Part shown: positions 1-9,647 of the stretch, piece by piece
Position numbering within the stretch: position 1 is the stretch's first letter
Layout of the letters: each line of letters begins with the position of its first letter
Program-made: the position numbers and the translations under genes
Notes under the pieces: model-generated
Told to the model about the DNA's origin: nothing
The model's database searches: none
What the model saw: the letters and a program-made list of their open reading frames with translations, nothing else
Origin: Saururus chinensis
Lineage: Eukaryota > Streptophyta > Magnoliopsida > Piperales > Saururaceae
DNA length: 64,000 nucleotides
Assembly (NCBI GenBank): GCA_035235625.1
Contig: CP141144.1
Location: forward strand, 20,333,014 to 20,397,013
Reading direction: 5' to 3'

Positions 1-125
1 AATAAAAAATAAAAGCAGCGTGGGCGCTCGGAGCTGGCGCATGCATGGCAAAAACTAACACCATTTTGGTAAATATTTCTAACAAAATACTATTTCAGTA
101 AATATTTTTAAAATAATATTATTTA
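1..125 (-). repeat. Second MULE-type terminus at the left edge, facing outward
   Basis: Read on the minus strand, this segment resembles the terminal inverted repeats of the element that follows: an AT-rich stretch with tactgaaat, then a ttttgcc / gcgccagc... block, then an A/T run. It is oriented opposite to the terminus at about 165-430, so the left edge is an imperfect palindrome. It may be the end of a neighbouring related element extending beyond the window, or part of a foldback-type terminus. The alignment was made by eye. Confidence 0.4.
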
Positions 126-164
126 TATAATTTTGACAAAAAAAACATTTTCAAAATTGTAAAG

Positions 165-430
165 AGAGAAAAATATTTGTGAAAGTGGTATTCGTTTTGG
201 CCATGTAGGCGTCAGTCAAGCGTTGGCGCCTGTGTGGCTTTATTTAATATTTTTTTAATTTCATCATTTGGAAGGACGAAAATGAAGAATAAAATCCCAA
301 CACATCGGCTTTGCGACAGAAGAAAGATTGAAGGTTATGGTGTTTAGTAGATTTTGTCCTTTCGAACGACAAATTCAACTTATAAGTGGATTTCATCCTT
401 CGCAAGGACGAAATCCACTTAACAGTAAAA
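165..430 (+). repeat. Left terminal inverted repeat of the MULE
   Basis: It contains 'gtattcgttttggcc', a GCGCC-rich block, an A/T run and three blocks of the type 'ggacgaaat' or 'tttcatcctt'. The reverse complement of 17,225-17,510 shows the same blocks in the same order. Similarity is imperfect and the outer boundary is uncertain. Confidence 0.5.
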
Positions 431-479
431 AGATGAAATCTTCTTAATTTTTTTTTTGGATAACTTACAACCAGAAGCA

Positions 480-640
480 ACCCCTATCCATGTACATATG
501 TTCCATGCAAAACATATAAATTTATCTCTGTATAACATTACATATATTCCACATAAAAACATATAAATTTGTCCCTGGATAACATCACATATGTTTTACA
601 TAAACAACATATAAATCATAATAATATAAACACATCAAGT
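480..640. repeat. Short tandem repeat, about 50 bp unit, 3 copies
   Basis: Units share 'aacatataaattt', 'ctg.ataacat' and 'acatat.tt.cacat'. The array lies just downstream of the PMD stop codon (minus strand), within what would be its 3' flank. Nothing else is seen between the inverted repeat and the coding end at 724. Confidence 0.6.
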
Positions 641-723
641 GATTATAAAGTCAATTGGTAGTATATAAATTACATACAATGTTCTCAAAATATTTTGGTT
701 TACAAAATAAGTATAAAACAATT

Positions 724-1044
724 CTAATTCGCTCTACCTCTCCTACCCCTACGACTACGACCTCGACCCCGACCCCGGTGCTGTACTGACTCCTCTAGCT
801 CTTGCTCTGCATAAGTAACAAATGACTCACCATAAGTAAGAGAAGGCTCCACATAAGATAATGGGATAAGATCCGCACGAGCTGCCCATTGTTGTCTATG
901 ATATACTATCGGATCTGGGTGTGGGTAGGTTAGATGTGGAGCAACCAGAGATAATGAACATGGAGCAAAACCAGATGCTGCAAATGAAGATGAAATATCT
1001 GTGAATGGAGTGTGCCTCAGCGGTGTCTGAGCTTTTATCGGTAG
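724..1044 (-). pseudogene. PMD (MAIN-like) gene, carboxy-terminal exon fragment
   Basis: On the minus strand this reads as an open tail ending at the stop codon complementing 724-726. The last residues are very basic and arginine/glycine rich (QHRGRGRGRSRRGRRGR), like the basic tails I recall from MAIN-like proteins. Just inside the break the frame reads FTDISSSFAASGF and later YPHPDPIVYHRQQW. When the solo LTR and one GATAA copy are removed, this frame continues without a stop into 3654-3730, which reads DYFSQLLQMFMDI across the junction. The gene is broken elsewhere by stops, so it is called a pseudogene. Confidence 0.6.
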
Positions 1045-1429
1045 GATAATGTGACGCCCCGACCTGGAAACCGACCCGGGCCGAGGGTCCGAAAATCGAT
1101 GAAAACCAAACCCAGAACCATGAGTAGCACACTCTGAGTGCGAGAGTCTTCACGTTCCTCTATGTGCTACGGAACTTTAGCGCTCTGTTGCGCGTAAGCA
1201 AGAACTAGCCTAATTATATAACTAATTCGGACCAGGCCAATGTTGCATTGCCGTTGGTTGCCTACGTACACATCGGATAACATCCACGATGTTGCTCCCA
1301 TATGATCGGATCTGGATGTAGTTCTGCCTATTGGCTACTACATACAACAGGCACACCAAAAACACATATGTATAAAATACGTATCTCCGAATATTTAAAT
1401 GGAGTTATACGAAAACACCGGCAACACAC

Positions 1430-2545
1430 GTCTCGTTCTATCATAGAGACGAGCACCACACAATCAATACGAAAACCCGATAAAACATCGGCAACATACA
1501 TCTCGCTCTATCATAGAGACGAGCACCACACAACCACCACAACATGCCTCACTCTACCCCAGAGCAAGACCATCACAACATTCCTCACTCTATCCTAGAG
1601 CAAGACCACACATCACCCGTCTCGCTCCATCACTGAGCCGATACCACATACACCACACGTCTCGCTATATCACTTAGCCGAGACCACACACATCACACGT
1701 CTTGCTCTATCATAGAGTGAGACGAAACACAATCACAGGGCTCACTCTATCACTGAGCCGAAACCCAACACACACAACACGTCTCTCTCTAACCCAGAGC
1801 GAGACAACACACATCATGCATATAATCATAGCATAACAATATATAAACACACACACAACCCGTCTCTCTCTCACCCAGAGTGAGACGGCACACATCATGG
1901 CATATAAGCATAGCATAGCATAAGATGAACACACGCACAACCCGTCTCTCTCTAACCCAGAGGGAGACGGCACACATAATGCATATAAGCATAGCATAGC
2001 AATATATAAACACATGCACAACCCATCTCTCTCTAACCCAGAGGGAGACGGGACACATCATGCATATAAGCATAGCATAACAATATATAAACACAATCAT
2101 AGGTCTCGCTCTATCACTGAGCCGAGATCGAACACACACACAACCCGTCTCGCTCTAACCCAGAGCGAGATGGCACACATCATGGCATATAAGCATAGCA
2201 TATCATAAGATAAACACATGCACAACCCGTCTCTCTCTAACCCAGAGCGAGACGCACACATCATGGCATATAAGCATAGCATATCATAAGATGAACACAC
2301 GTACAACCCGTCTCTCTCTAACCCAGAGGGAGACGACACACATCATGCATATAAGCATAGCATATCATAAGATAAACACATGCACAACCCGTCTCTCTCT
2401 AACCCAGAGGGAGACGACACACATCATGCATATAAGCATAGCATAACCATATATAAACACAATCATAGGTCTCGCTCTATCACTGAGCCGAGACCGAACA
2501 CACACACAACACGCCTCGCTCTAACCCAGAGCGAGACGGCACACA
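1430..2545. repeat. Tandem array of palindrome-bearing units inside the solo LTR
   Basis: Units of about 80 bp (clearest from 1,859 to 2,450) each carry a short inverted repeat of the form CGTCTCNCTCT / AGAGNGAGACG around a 4-6 base loop, followed by 'catcatgcatataagcatagcata' variants and 'aaacaca'. Roughly nine or ten such palindromes occur between 1,780 and 2,540, some interspersed with a variant 'tctcgctctatcactgagccgaga'. The copies of this LTR at 3981 and 13598 have only a few of these units, so the array expanded here. Confidence 0.75.
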
Positions 2546-2639
2546 CACCACAACTAACACATGTCATTCCATAGTTAAATAGAAGGTAAGAAACCCTTAC
2601 TCCCCTGCTGTCCCACGAGGTAGCGGTATTCAGGATGCT

Positions 2640-2960
2640 CATTTTTGGGCGTCCTCCCCCTCAGATCTGGAGACAGCGGACAGAGCCTCCTCTATCCTCC
2701 ATACATTCATCGCCTTGTACCGAATGACAACCCGACCAACTCTCCCCTTTCCCGAAGGCCTCATTTTCTGCACCCGTGGGCGGCAGACAGAACCTCCCCT
2801 ACTCGGGGTGTTCCTCACGCATCGTGGCCCTTCGGTGGGTAACGGAGGACAAAGCCTCCCCTCTCACCGGGCCATCTCTCTCTCTCTCTCGCTCTTGGGG
2901 CAGGAGGGTGGCGGACAGAGCCTCCTCTTGCCCCGGGTCGTTCCTCCCTTATAGGAGCAC
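2640..2960. repeat. Imperfect tandem repeat built on a 'ggcggacagagcctcc' motif
   Basis: The motif 'gg.ggacagagcctcc' or close variants recurs near 2,668, 2,786, 2,846 and 2,909, at spacings of about 60-120 bases. The same motif family recurs in the homologous LTRs at about 9,965-10,560 and 14,400-15,040. It explains the accidental reading frames in these regions. Confidence 0.55.
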
Positions 2961-3143
2961 CAACTCAAGGAATGGACCATGCCATTGCGTAGATCACCCT
3001 TGAATTAGCTAGGAACGCCTCAAGAACCACTCAAATCGGACTTAAAATGAGGGAGAAATGAAGAACAGAAGTTTCTAAACATGGGAGAGAAATAGGAAAA
3101 CGTGGAGAGAAATCTCCTCCCCCCTTTCTGGATGTTGTAGTGC

Positions 3144-3151
3144 TATTTATA
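3144..3151 (-). promoter_or_regulatory. LTR TATA box
   Basis: TATAAATA on the minus strand. The corresponding sites in the two related LTRs read TATAAATT at 10651-10658 and 15185-15192, so the position is conserved. This supports the minus orientation of the family and suggests that the palindrome array lies downstream of the transcription start. Confidence 0.5.
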
Positions 3152-3653
3152 GAAAAGCTGGATAGGCGTGAGGCTGACACGTGTCGAGCTTATCCGCTTC
3201 ATCAGCAACCCTATCCGCTTGCATCATCAATCCTATCCGCTTTGTCAGCAATCCTATCCGCTGCGTCATCGATCCTATCCATAAGATATTATTTTATTCA
3301 AATAATATCCTGACCTCAAAACGCGATAACTTCCAACCTTGACGTTGGAATCTCACGCTCTTGATACCGATGGACTCGTGTCAACGAGCCCTTCGAAACA
3401 AGACCACACATGGATAGGTTATCCCGCTCTTTTCGAGCGGACCCCGCCCATGCGGCACGCTTCCTGAGGCCATAGCTTTCGCTCCTGACCTCCGTTTCAC
3501 GCGTTCTTCGATTCGTCATGCTCGTTACTCCGAGCTCTACCCATCCACAGGGGTTTCATCCCTTCAAACCCCCGACACTTAATCACAAAATTACCAAATT
3601 ACCCTTAACCCACCCGGGTTAAGCGTAATCGAAAAACGGGTCGTTACAGATAA

Positions 3654-3975
3654 TGTCCATGAACATCTGTAATAACTGACTAAAGTAGTCGCAAGCTACA
3701 ATGAACATCCTCATGGTGCCTGATGACGACTAACGTGATGCTAATAAGACCTCACCCGAAGTATCGGTGTTAATTGCGTCGGTCAAATGTGTATATGTCT
3801 GTCGCACTAAATCAAGCTATAAAAGAATTAAAATAAGTCATATAAATGATAAACGAGAAATAAAAAATATTATTATATAATTAATTAAGATAGACTTACC
3901 AAAGCTGCCTCAAGGCTGATATGTCATCTCATCTACATCATCACATGATAAAATATATCTATGTGTAATGGGTAA
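3654..3975 (-). pseudogene. PMD gene, middle fragment between two LTR insertions
   Basis: This minus-strand stretch continues the MAIN-like gene between the solo LTR and the larger LTR element. Readable pieces include LDLVRQTYTHLTDAINTDTS and MRMFIVACDYFSQLLQM, separated by an in-frame stop or frame change near 3,735. Flanking insertions supply both ends. No splice sites could be assigned with confidence. Confidence 0.5.
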
Positions 3976-3980
3976 ATACC

Positions 3981-4496
3981 TATAACGCCCTGACTCGGAA
4001 ATCAACCCGAGCCGGGGGTTCACAGGGGATACTCTGGGTTATCCCATGAATTAAAATCAAAACTAGGAGCGGTAGACTCTGAATGCGAGAGTCGTCACTT
4101 TCCTCTACGCGCTTCAGAACTTTAGCACTCTATTGCTCGTAGGCTGGAACAAACCTAATATAATATATAATTTAGATTGGGCCAATGTTGCCTTGTCATT
4201 GGTTGCCTATGTATGTATTAGATAACATCTACAATGTTACTCCAATATGATCAGATCCGTAAGTTCTGCCTATCGTCTACTACACACATCATATCATACG
4301 AAAACACATACGATAAAATATGTATCTCCGCATATTTAATAGGAGTTATATAGAAGCCGATAAATCATCGAAAACACACATCTCGCTCTATCATAGAGTT
4401 GAGTACCACACAACCACCATAACATGGCTTGCTCTACCCCAAAGCGGATCCAATGACATTCACGCATCTTGCTCCATCACTAAGCCGAGACCGAAC
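3981..4496 (-). mobile_element. 3' LTR, distal part (interrupted)
   Basis: It starts TATAACGCCCTGACTCGG, a decayed TGTAACG-type end, and aligns with 1050-1560 and 13598-14110. It stops at the target duplication CGAAC (4492-4496) of the nested solo LTR and resumes at 9643. Confidence 0.75.
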
Positions 4497-4639
4497 TGTA
4501 AGGTCCCTGATTTTTCTACGATTTTCTAGGATTTTTCTGCCATTTTCTGGTCATTTTCGGCAGGAAAATGTGACATTTCAGCGTATGGGTATTTGTGTCT
4601 TTCCCCCGTATTTATACCCGTAGAGTCGGGTGTGGGGCT

Positions 4640-5800
4640 TAGTCGCGGGCCACGGGCCTCGCTGCGCGCTTACGGCGCGAATTTTGGAGGTTTGACGCGT
4701 AACCAGTAGGTTAACGCGCGTTGGGGACGTAAGCGGGAAAAAAAATAAAGGAGAACAGATAAAAGATCGGGCTCGGCCCGATCCGGATTTCGGATGAACA
4801 GTGGCCGCCGCCCCCCATTTCCGCCTTTTCCCTGTGCCCGGCCGCCGCCGGCCGCCGGCAGACCGTTGGACCGCCGCACCGGCTCCGCCCTGGCCGTGCG
4901 ACGGCAGGGGAGCCGCCGTCCCAGCCCCACGGCCGCTCCGCCCCCACTTTTCCGGTGAGCCCTTTTTCTGTGATTTGCGATTCCGCCGCCGCCGTGGGCC
5001 GGCAAGGGCCGGCCGGCCGCCCATGGCTCCGCCATGGGCCGGCGACGGCGGGAGGCCACTCCCCCCGGCCCCGGACGGCCCCAGCTCCGCCGTCCCGCTC
5101 CCTCTTTCTGCTGCCCTGTTTCGCCGCCCGACTGTTTTACGCCGTTCCGCCGCCGCCACGGGCCGGCACGGCCCGACCGGCCGGCGACGGCTTCGCCCTG
5201 GGCCGGCGACGGCGAGGAACCCCTCCTCCCGGCCCGGTGGGCCTCCGTTCCGCCGCCCGTCCTCATCCCCCTCTCTGCCCTGTTTTTCCGCCGGCGAACT
5301 GTTTGGGTGAATTGGGGCCGCCGGCGGCGAGCTGCGGCCGATCGGACCTCCGTCCGGCACCGCCTTGCTCCGGCGACGGTGAGGAGCCCCTCCTCCCGGC
5401 CCGGTGGGCCTCGGCACCGCCGCCCCACCCTCTTTCCCCCTCTGTTCACTGTTCCGCCGACGGACTGTTTGGGCAAACAGTGGCCGCCGGCGGTGATCTG
5501 CGGCCGATTCGGCCTTCCCCCAGCCCCGCCTTGCTCCGGCGAAGGCAGTGGACTATACCTCCGTGCCTGATTCAGCCGCCGCCCCCATGGCCGCTCCGCC
5601 CTTACGGGTTTTCTCCTGTTGTCCCCTATTTTTGGCCTACGTCCGTTTTGGACGCGGTGACTGACGTTATCAGTCGGACGCCGGATTTGTTTTGGTGGAC
5701 CGTAGTTCGGCTCCGCCCCAGCCCGGTGATGCCAATGGGCCACCCTCTGGGTCTTGTTCAGCCTTGAGGCCCGTAGCCGCATCTAGTCCGCCTTACCGGC
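4640..5800. repeat. GC-rich island with degenerate internal repeats
   Basis: Base composition is strikingly GC-rich compared with the AT-rich surroundings. A block resembling 'ggcgacggcgaggaacccctc' + 'cggcccggtgggcct' recurs near 5,205, 5,375 and, in variant form, 5,040. Long open frames of 169-370 codons exist in several overlapping frames on both strands. This reflects scarcity of A/T-rich stop codons rather than genes; none shows a recognisable domain. Confidence 0.65.
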
Positions 5801-6860
5801 ATGTGTGCCGTTGACCCCTCTTGCCCATTTTACGCCGTCGGTACCGGACGGCCTCGGGCAAGAGATTGTATGTCTTACCTTGACAGAAGGTGGACGAGTT
5901 CACCTGCTCAGGCCTTGGCCAGTGACGGCCTCATAGCCTTTGCTCGACCGTGAACCCTCCCCTTGCTCTCTGTCGTGCGAGATGCACAGCCGCCCGCACC
6001 ATGGGTATTGGTTGTGGGTGGCGATCGGCGATGTCGCCACTTAGATTGGCCACCGCTAGGGCCTTAGCCCGGTTGGCTTTTGTGGGCCATGAGTCGCCTC
6101 ATTTCAGCCATTTCCCCCGCCCTTTGGGCCGCGTGCGCATGTGGCCACGCGTGTACTTCTGGGTTTAGGCGCCGCATTCGTGCCGCCTAACCATCGGTTG
6201 GCTTTGCCACCGAGTGGAGTTGACCACTAGAGCTGTCCTCCACCTCTCCTTTGGTTCTCGAGCGTTGCCCCACGCTCTCCGCCCTTATGTGGGCCTTTGT
6301 TGACCGGAATCGTTGCCGTTGGGTGCTGTCCACGGCCGATTTCGACGTCTTTGTGGCCGGCTGAGCACGTTTTAGCCACCGGCTGATCTTCAGTGTACAC
6401 CATCGACCTATGGTCGCACCGCCACTTATGTTGGCACGATATTTCTCCCGGCCGCCCTGGTGTGCCGCCGTGGATCGCGGGTTTTACCGCTTTGAGTTCT
6501 GACACTATGTTTGGCCGTGATAGTTCCGGCGCATCTTGAAACCCTCGGGACAGCAGCTCTCTCAGCCAGGCAACGGTTTTGACCGCCAACTCCGCCGCCG
6601 ACGCCGCCACCGTCGTGTGCTCGCCATCGAACGTCATGATTACGAGGTAGGGGAGCTTTGAACTCGTAAATTCATGAAGCATGCTTTGAATGAGTAGTAG
6701 CATGCTAGGATTGCATGATTCCATGCTTGGATGTTAAGTAACGATCCGATTGCATGAGGTGCGTGTAAGCATGATTGTATGGTATGATTGATATGCATGA
6801 GATGTATGCATGTTTTATGGATGTGGATTATGTATGCGCTGGCGATGGCTAGCAAATATG
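5800..6860. other. Non-coding part of the nested LTR
   Basis: GC content falls gradually from the island toward the repeat arrays. Only short unsupported open frames are present, and I recognise no promoter, primer site or coding domain. Confidence 0.5.
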
Positions 6861-6864
6861 TCAG

Positions 6865-7060
6865 TATGCTATGTATGGGTTATGCACGTGCTAGTGATGG
6901 CTAGCGTGCATGTTTGAAGTATGTATGAATGTGTGTGTGCACGTGCTAGAGATGACTAGCGTGTACGTTTGATGTATGCATGTGCTAGTGATGGCTAGCG
7001 TGCATGTTTGACGTGTGGATGCATGTGCTAGTGATGGCTAGCGTGCATGTTTGTATGTTA
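6865..7060. repeat. Tandem repeat around 'gtgctagtgatggctagcgtgcatgt'
   Basis: Four to five units of about 45-65 bp share 'gtgctag.gatg.ctagcgtgcatgttt' near 6,890, 6,945, 6,980 and 7,026. The flanking tract (6,750-7,160) is rich in 'gtatg' steps. No reading frame is maintained. Confidence 0.7.
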
Positions 7061-7159
7061 TGTATGTATGGCCGTATGTGTATGTTATATGTATGTGTGA
7101 GGCATACGTATGTATGATGGCATTTTGCCTATGCTTTGGATGTACGTATGTGTTTGTGG

Positions 7160-8110
7160 GCAGAGGTATGGGCGATGGACAGTAAGAGGTGACAGAAGCT
7201 CTGTCTGAATTTGGATGCGGTTGTGTAAGCGTATGACAGAGGATAAGAGTATGACGGGCCAGGATTAGAATGGATCAGTTTGGGGTGGATTATATGTTGG
7301 GCGTTTGTCAGACATAAGAGTGTTCATAATTGTACAAGCATAACGTACAGATTATGAAGCGAAAAGTAAGTATAATAAGTGAGATATAAGTAAGAGGGCG
7401 ACAACTGGGTTGGCTCTGAGGAGCGATATTTGAGGATGTCAGTGTAAGAGGTTTTGGCCATAAGATGGATGGCGAAGTGTAAGACTGTAAGGGTTTGTTG
7501 TACGGTGAGTTTTGTCCATGATGTGGACGGGTAAGTGAAGTCTGCTGCCCTGACGAACTTGGGTTTCGATCGGGCTCAGCTTCGGTTTGACCAGTCGAGG
7601 ACTGTGAGTTGTGTGGCATAATTGTACCGCATAATATACTTAATTCAAACTTGAATTATAAGCACAACTAATGATAGCGTTGTGAGTTTGAGACCTGAGG
7701 GTTCGACGGATTAAGTTCCGTGTTTGAGCTGGCCGCTGATGAGTTGGCCGAGCGTTTATCATGTCTTGCCATGGTGTTTATCCTGCGGGATGTTGTCTGT
7801 GTGCTATGTAGAGCACCGGACGTCTGATGCTCTGCTGAGAGCGACGTTTCTGATTTGGTCTGCGTGCTGTATAAGCCCGTACGTTTGATGCCTGTTGAGA
7901 GCGATGTACGTTCGACTTTGTCCGCGTGTCGTATGAAGCCCGCACGTCCGATGCTCTCGCCGAGAGCGACGTATGTTTCTGATTTGGTCTGTGTGCTGTG
8001 TATGCCCAGACGTTTGATGCTCTGTTGAGAGCGTTGTATGATTTCGCCCAAGAGTGGCACTGTATGTTTCTGCCCAAGTGGCACTGTATGTTTTCTGCCC
8101 AAGAGTGGCA
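7160..8110. repeat. Degenerate repeats with a 'gagagcgacgt...' motif
   Basis: Between about 7,785 and 8,045 a unit of roughly 60-70 bp recurs, with 'gatgctctg.tgagagcg', 'gtttctgatttggtctg' and 'gtgctgtgtatg.cc'. The interval 7,160-7,780 has no feature I recognise. Open frames here are by-products of the repeats. Confidence 0.5.
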
Positions 8111-8114
8111 ATGG

Positions 8115-8285
8115 CACTATAAGACCCATTATGGTGGGCAATTCTATGGCACTATAAGACCCATTATGGTGGGCAATTCTCTGGCACTATAAGACCCATT
8201 ATGGTGGGCAATTCTCTGGCACTATAAGACCCATTATGGTGGGTGATTCTATGGCACTATAAGACCCATTATGGTGGGGAACTGT
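8115..8285. repeat. Near-perfect 33-bp tandem repeat, 5 units
   Basis: The unit is 'ggcactataagacccattat' followed by 'ggtgggcaattct', with few differences between copies. Such homogeneity suggests recent slippage or conversion compared with the diverged LTR around it. Confidence 0.85.
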
Positions 8286-8514
8286 ATGACCCCTTATGTG
8301 TGGGTGTTTATGTTTGCGCGCTCAGGTAAGTAGTATCATGGATCTACTCTTACCTGTTTGATCCAAAGGCTCCCATGAGCATTGGTGTGCCTTACCTTCG
8401 GAAAAGTCCATGGCGTCTAGTCACTCCCCGGAGGTTAAGGTGTTGCCCCAGTGGCATTCTTTTCCATTTCGATGCTGGAGCTTATTAGTTGTAATGAGCT
8501 TCAGTGGTCGTTGA

Positions 8515-8930
8515 TATGTGTACGATTATGAGTACGACTGTATGAGTGTGAGTAAGACTGTAAGCGTATGAGTATGAGTAAGACTGTAAGTGTATGAGTA
8601 TGAGTAAGACTGTAAGCGTATGAGTATGAGCAGGACTGTAAGTGTATGAGTATGAGCAGGACTGTAAGAGTATGTATGAGTAAGACTGTAAGCGTATGAG
8701 TATGAGCACGACTGTAAGAGTATGAGTACGATTGTGAGAATATGGTTCTGAGTAAGACAGTAAGGATGATTTTGTGCAGACTGTACGAGTAAGGTCGTAC
8801 GAGTCTGATTGTACGAGTAAGGTCGTACATGTATGAGTAAGCTGTATGAGTGAGCATACGATTGTACAAGTAAGGTCGTACAAGTATGCGTATGTTGTAT
8901 GAGTATGCGTACGGTGGTACGAGTAAGTTG
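8515..8930. repeat. Minisatellite of 'gtatgagtatgagtaagactgtaa' type
   Basis: About 15 imperfect units of 20-27 bp built from 'gagtatgag', 'taagactgta' and 'agcgtat', grading into 'gtacgagtaaggtc' variants after 8,770. It generates long minus-strand frames rich in Ser/Tyr/Thr/His that are not genes. Confidence 0.8.
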
Positions 8931-9647
8931 TATGACCCTGGATAAGGGTGTTTATGTAAGTTGATTGGACAGTATGATATTGGCACGATGATGCTTTGAT
9001 ATGTCTGTGGCACGATGGTGCCTTTGGTATGATCGTATGCGTTTGAGCATGTTATGATTATTATGTTGACTGCTTCATGTTTGAGTTGCATGACACATGG
9101 ATTTATGAACTTATGGAGTTCACCGTTTGAGATTTCCCCTACTGGGTATTTTCCTACTGAGTATGAAAATACTCACCCTGCTATTTTTAGCCCCGTTGTA
9201 CGGGAGGTTTTGCAGGTTGTGCGGAGAGCTCCTGGAGATGGATGCTTGTTTCAGCGGTGGATTGATTCCCGTTGACTCAGGTATCAGCTTGACTCTCTGC
9301 GAGTTTATTTGTGCCACGATCTCCTGTATTGGGTGAGATGAGACATCATGATGTTTATCTGGACTTTCATTTGGATTAGTTAGTGGACTGTTAGGGGACT
9401 TGTACTCAGGGATGCCCGGGAGTGATTTGTATTTAAAAGTCTATGATCATAGCAGAATTTATTCGTACGTGTGTTTTCGGGTAGCGCCTGAGGATATTTG
9501 ATTTGACAGTACGATGTTTAAACGTATGATGTTTTAAATTATAAACAGGTTTTGATTTTATCGTTTTGACTCCGATTTATGGAAAGAAAAAAAAAATTCT
9601 ATGAGTTTTAAGAAAAAGGGATGAAAAATCTCGGGCGTTACACGAAC

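Larger units (their letters stand above)
1050..3648 (-). mobile_element. Solo LTR, 2.6 kb, TSD GATAA
   Basis: The element begins TGTGACGCCCCGACC and ends GGGTCGTTACA on the plus strand, the TG...CA form of an LTR. It is flanked by perfect 5-bp duplications GATAA at 1045-1049 and 3649-3653. Read on the minus strand it starts TGTAACGACCCG and has a TATAAATA box at 3144-3151, about 500 bases in. No internal region or second LTR lies between the duplications, so it is a solo LTR, presumably left by LTR-LTR recombination. It is homologous to the LTRs at 3981-11254 and 13598-15811. Superfamily (Ty3-like) is a guess. Confidence 0.8.
4497..9642 (-). mobile_element. Nested 5.1 kb solo LTR, TSD CGAAC
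   Basis: The termini are TGTAAGGTCCCTG and TCTCGGGCGTTACA on the plus strand, flanked by perfect CGAAC duplications at 4492-4496 and 9643-9647. The related LTR near 14,090-14,110 shows the uninterrupted sequence ('gaccgaacacacaccacg'), which proves the insertion. On the minus strand it starts TGTAACGCCCGAGA and has TATAAATA at 4609-4616, about 110 bases before its end. No second copy of its own ends, and no PBS, PPT or polyprotein was seen, so it is read as one very long solo LTR; a large non-autonomous unit is the alternative. It holds a GC-rich island and three tandem arrays. Confidence 0.7.

Noticed and set aside
1430-2545. CRISPR-like pattern of palindromic repeats with spacers
   Set aside because: The 'spacers' are themselves repeated and the array is inside a plant LTR; no cas genes are present.
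1710-2574. Short frames on both strands rich in Cys, Ser and Arg
   Set aside because: Direct products of the ~80-bp tandem array, with the same peptide repeated in each unit.
4578-5782. Long overlapping frames of 169-370 codons on both strands
   Set aside because: They lie in a GC-rich repeated block of the nested LTR where stops are rare. Several frames overlap, composition is Pro/Arg/Gly/Ala only, and no domain is seen.
6227-6724. 165-codon minus-strand frame
   Set aside because: Inside the solo LTR, no recognisable motif and no supporting signal.
7308-9091. Frames of 100-196 codons in the nested LTR
   Set aside because: Low-complexity translations of minisatellites.
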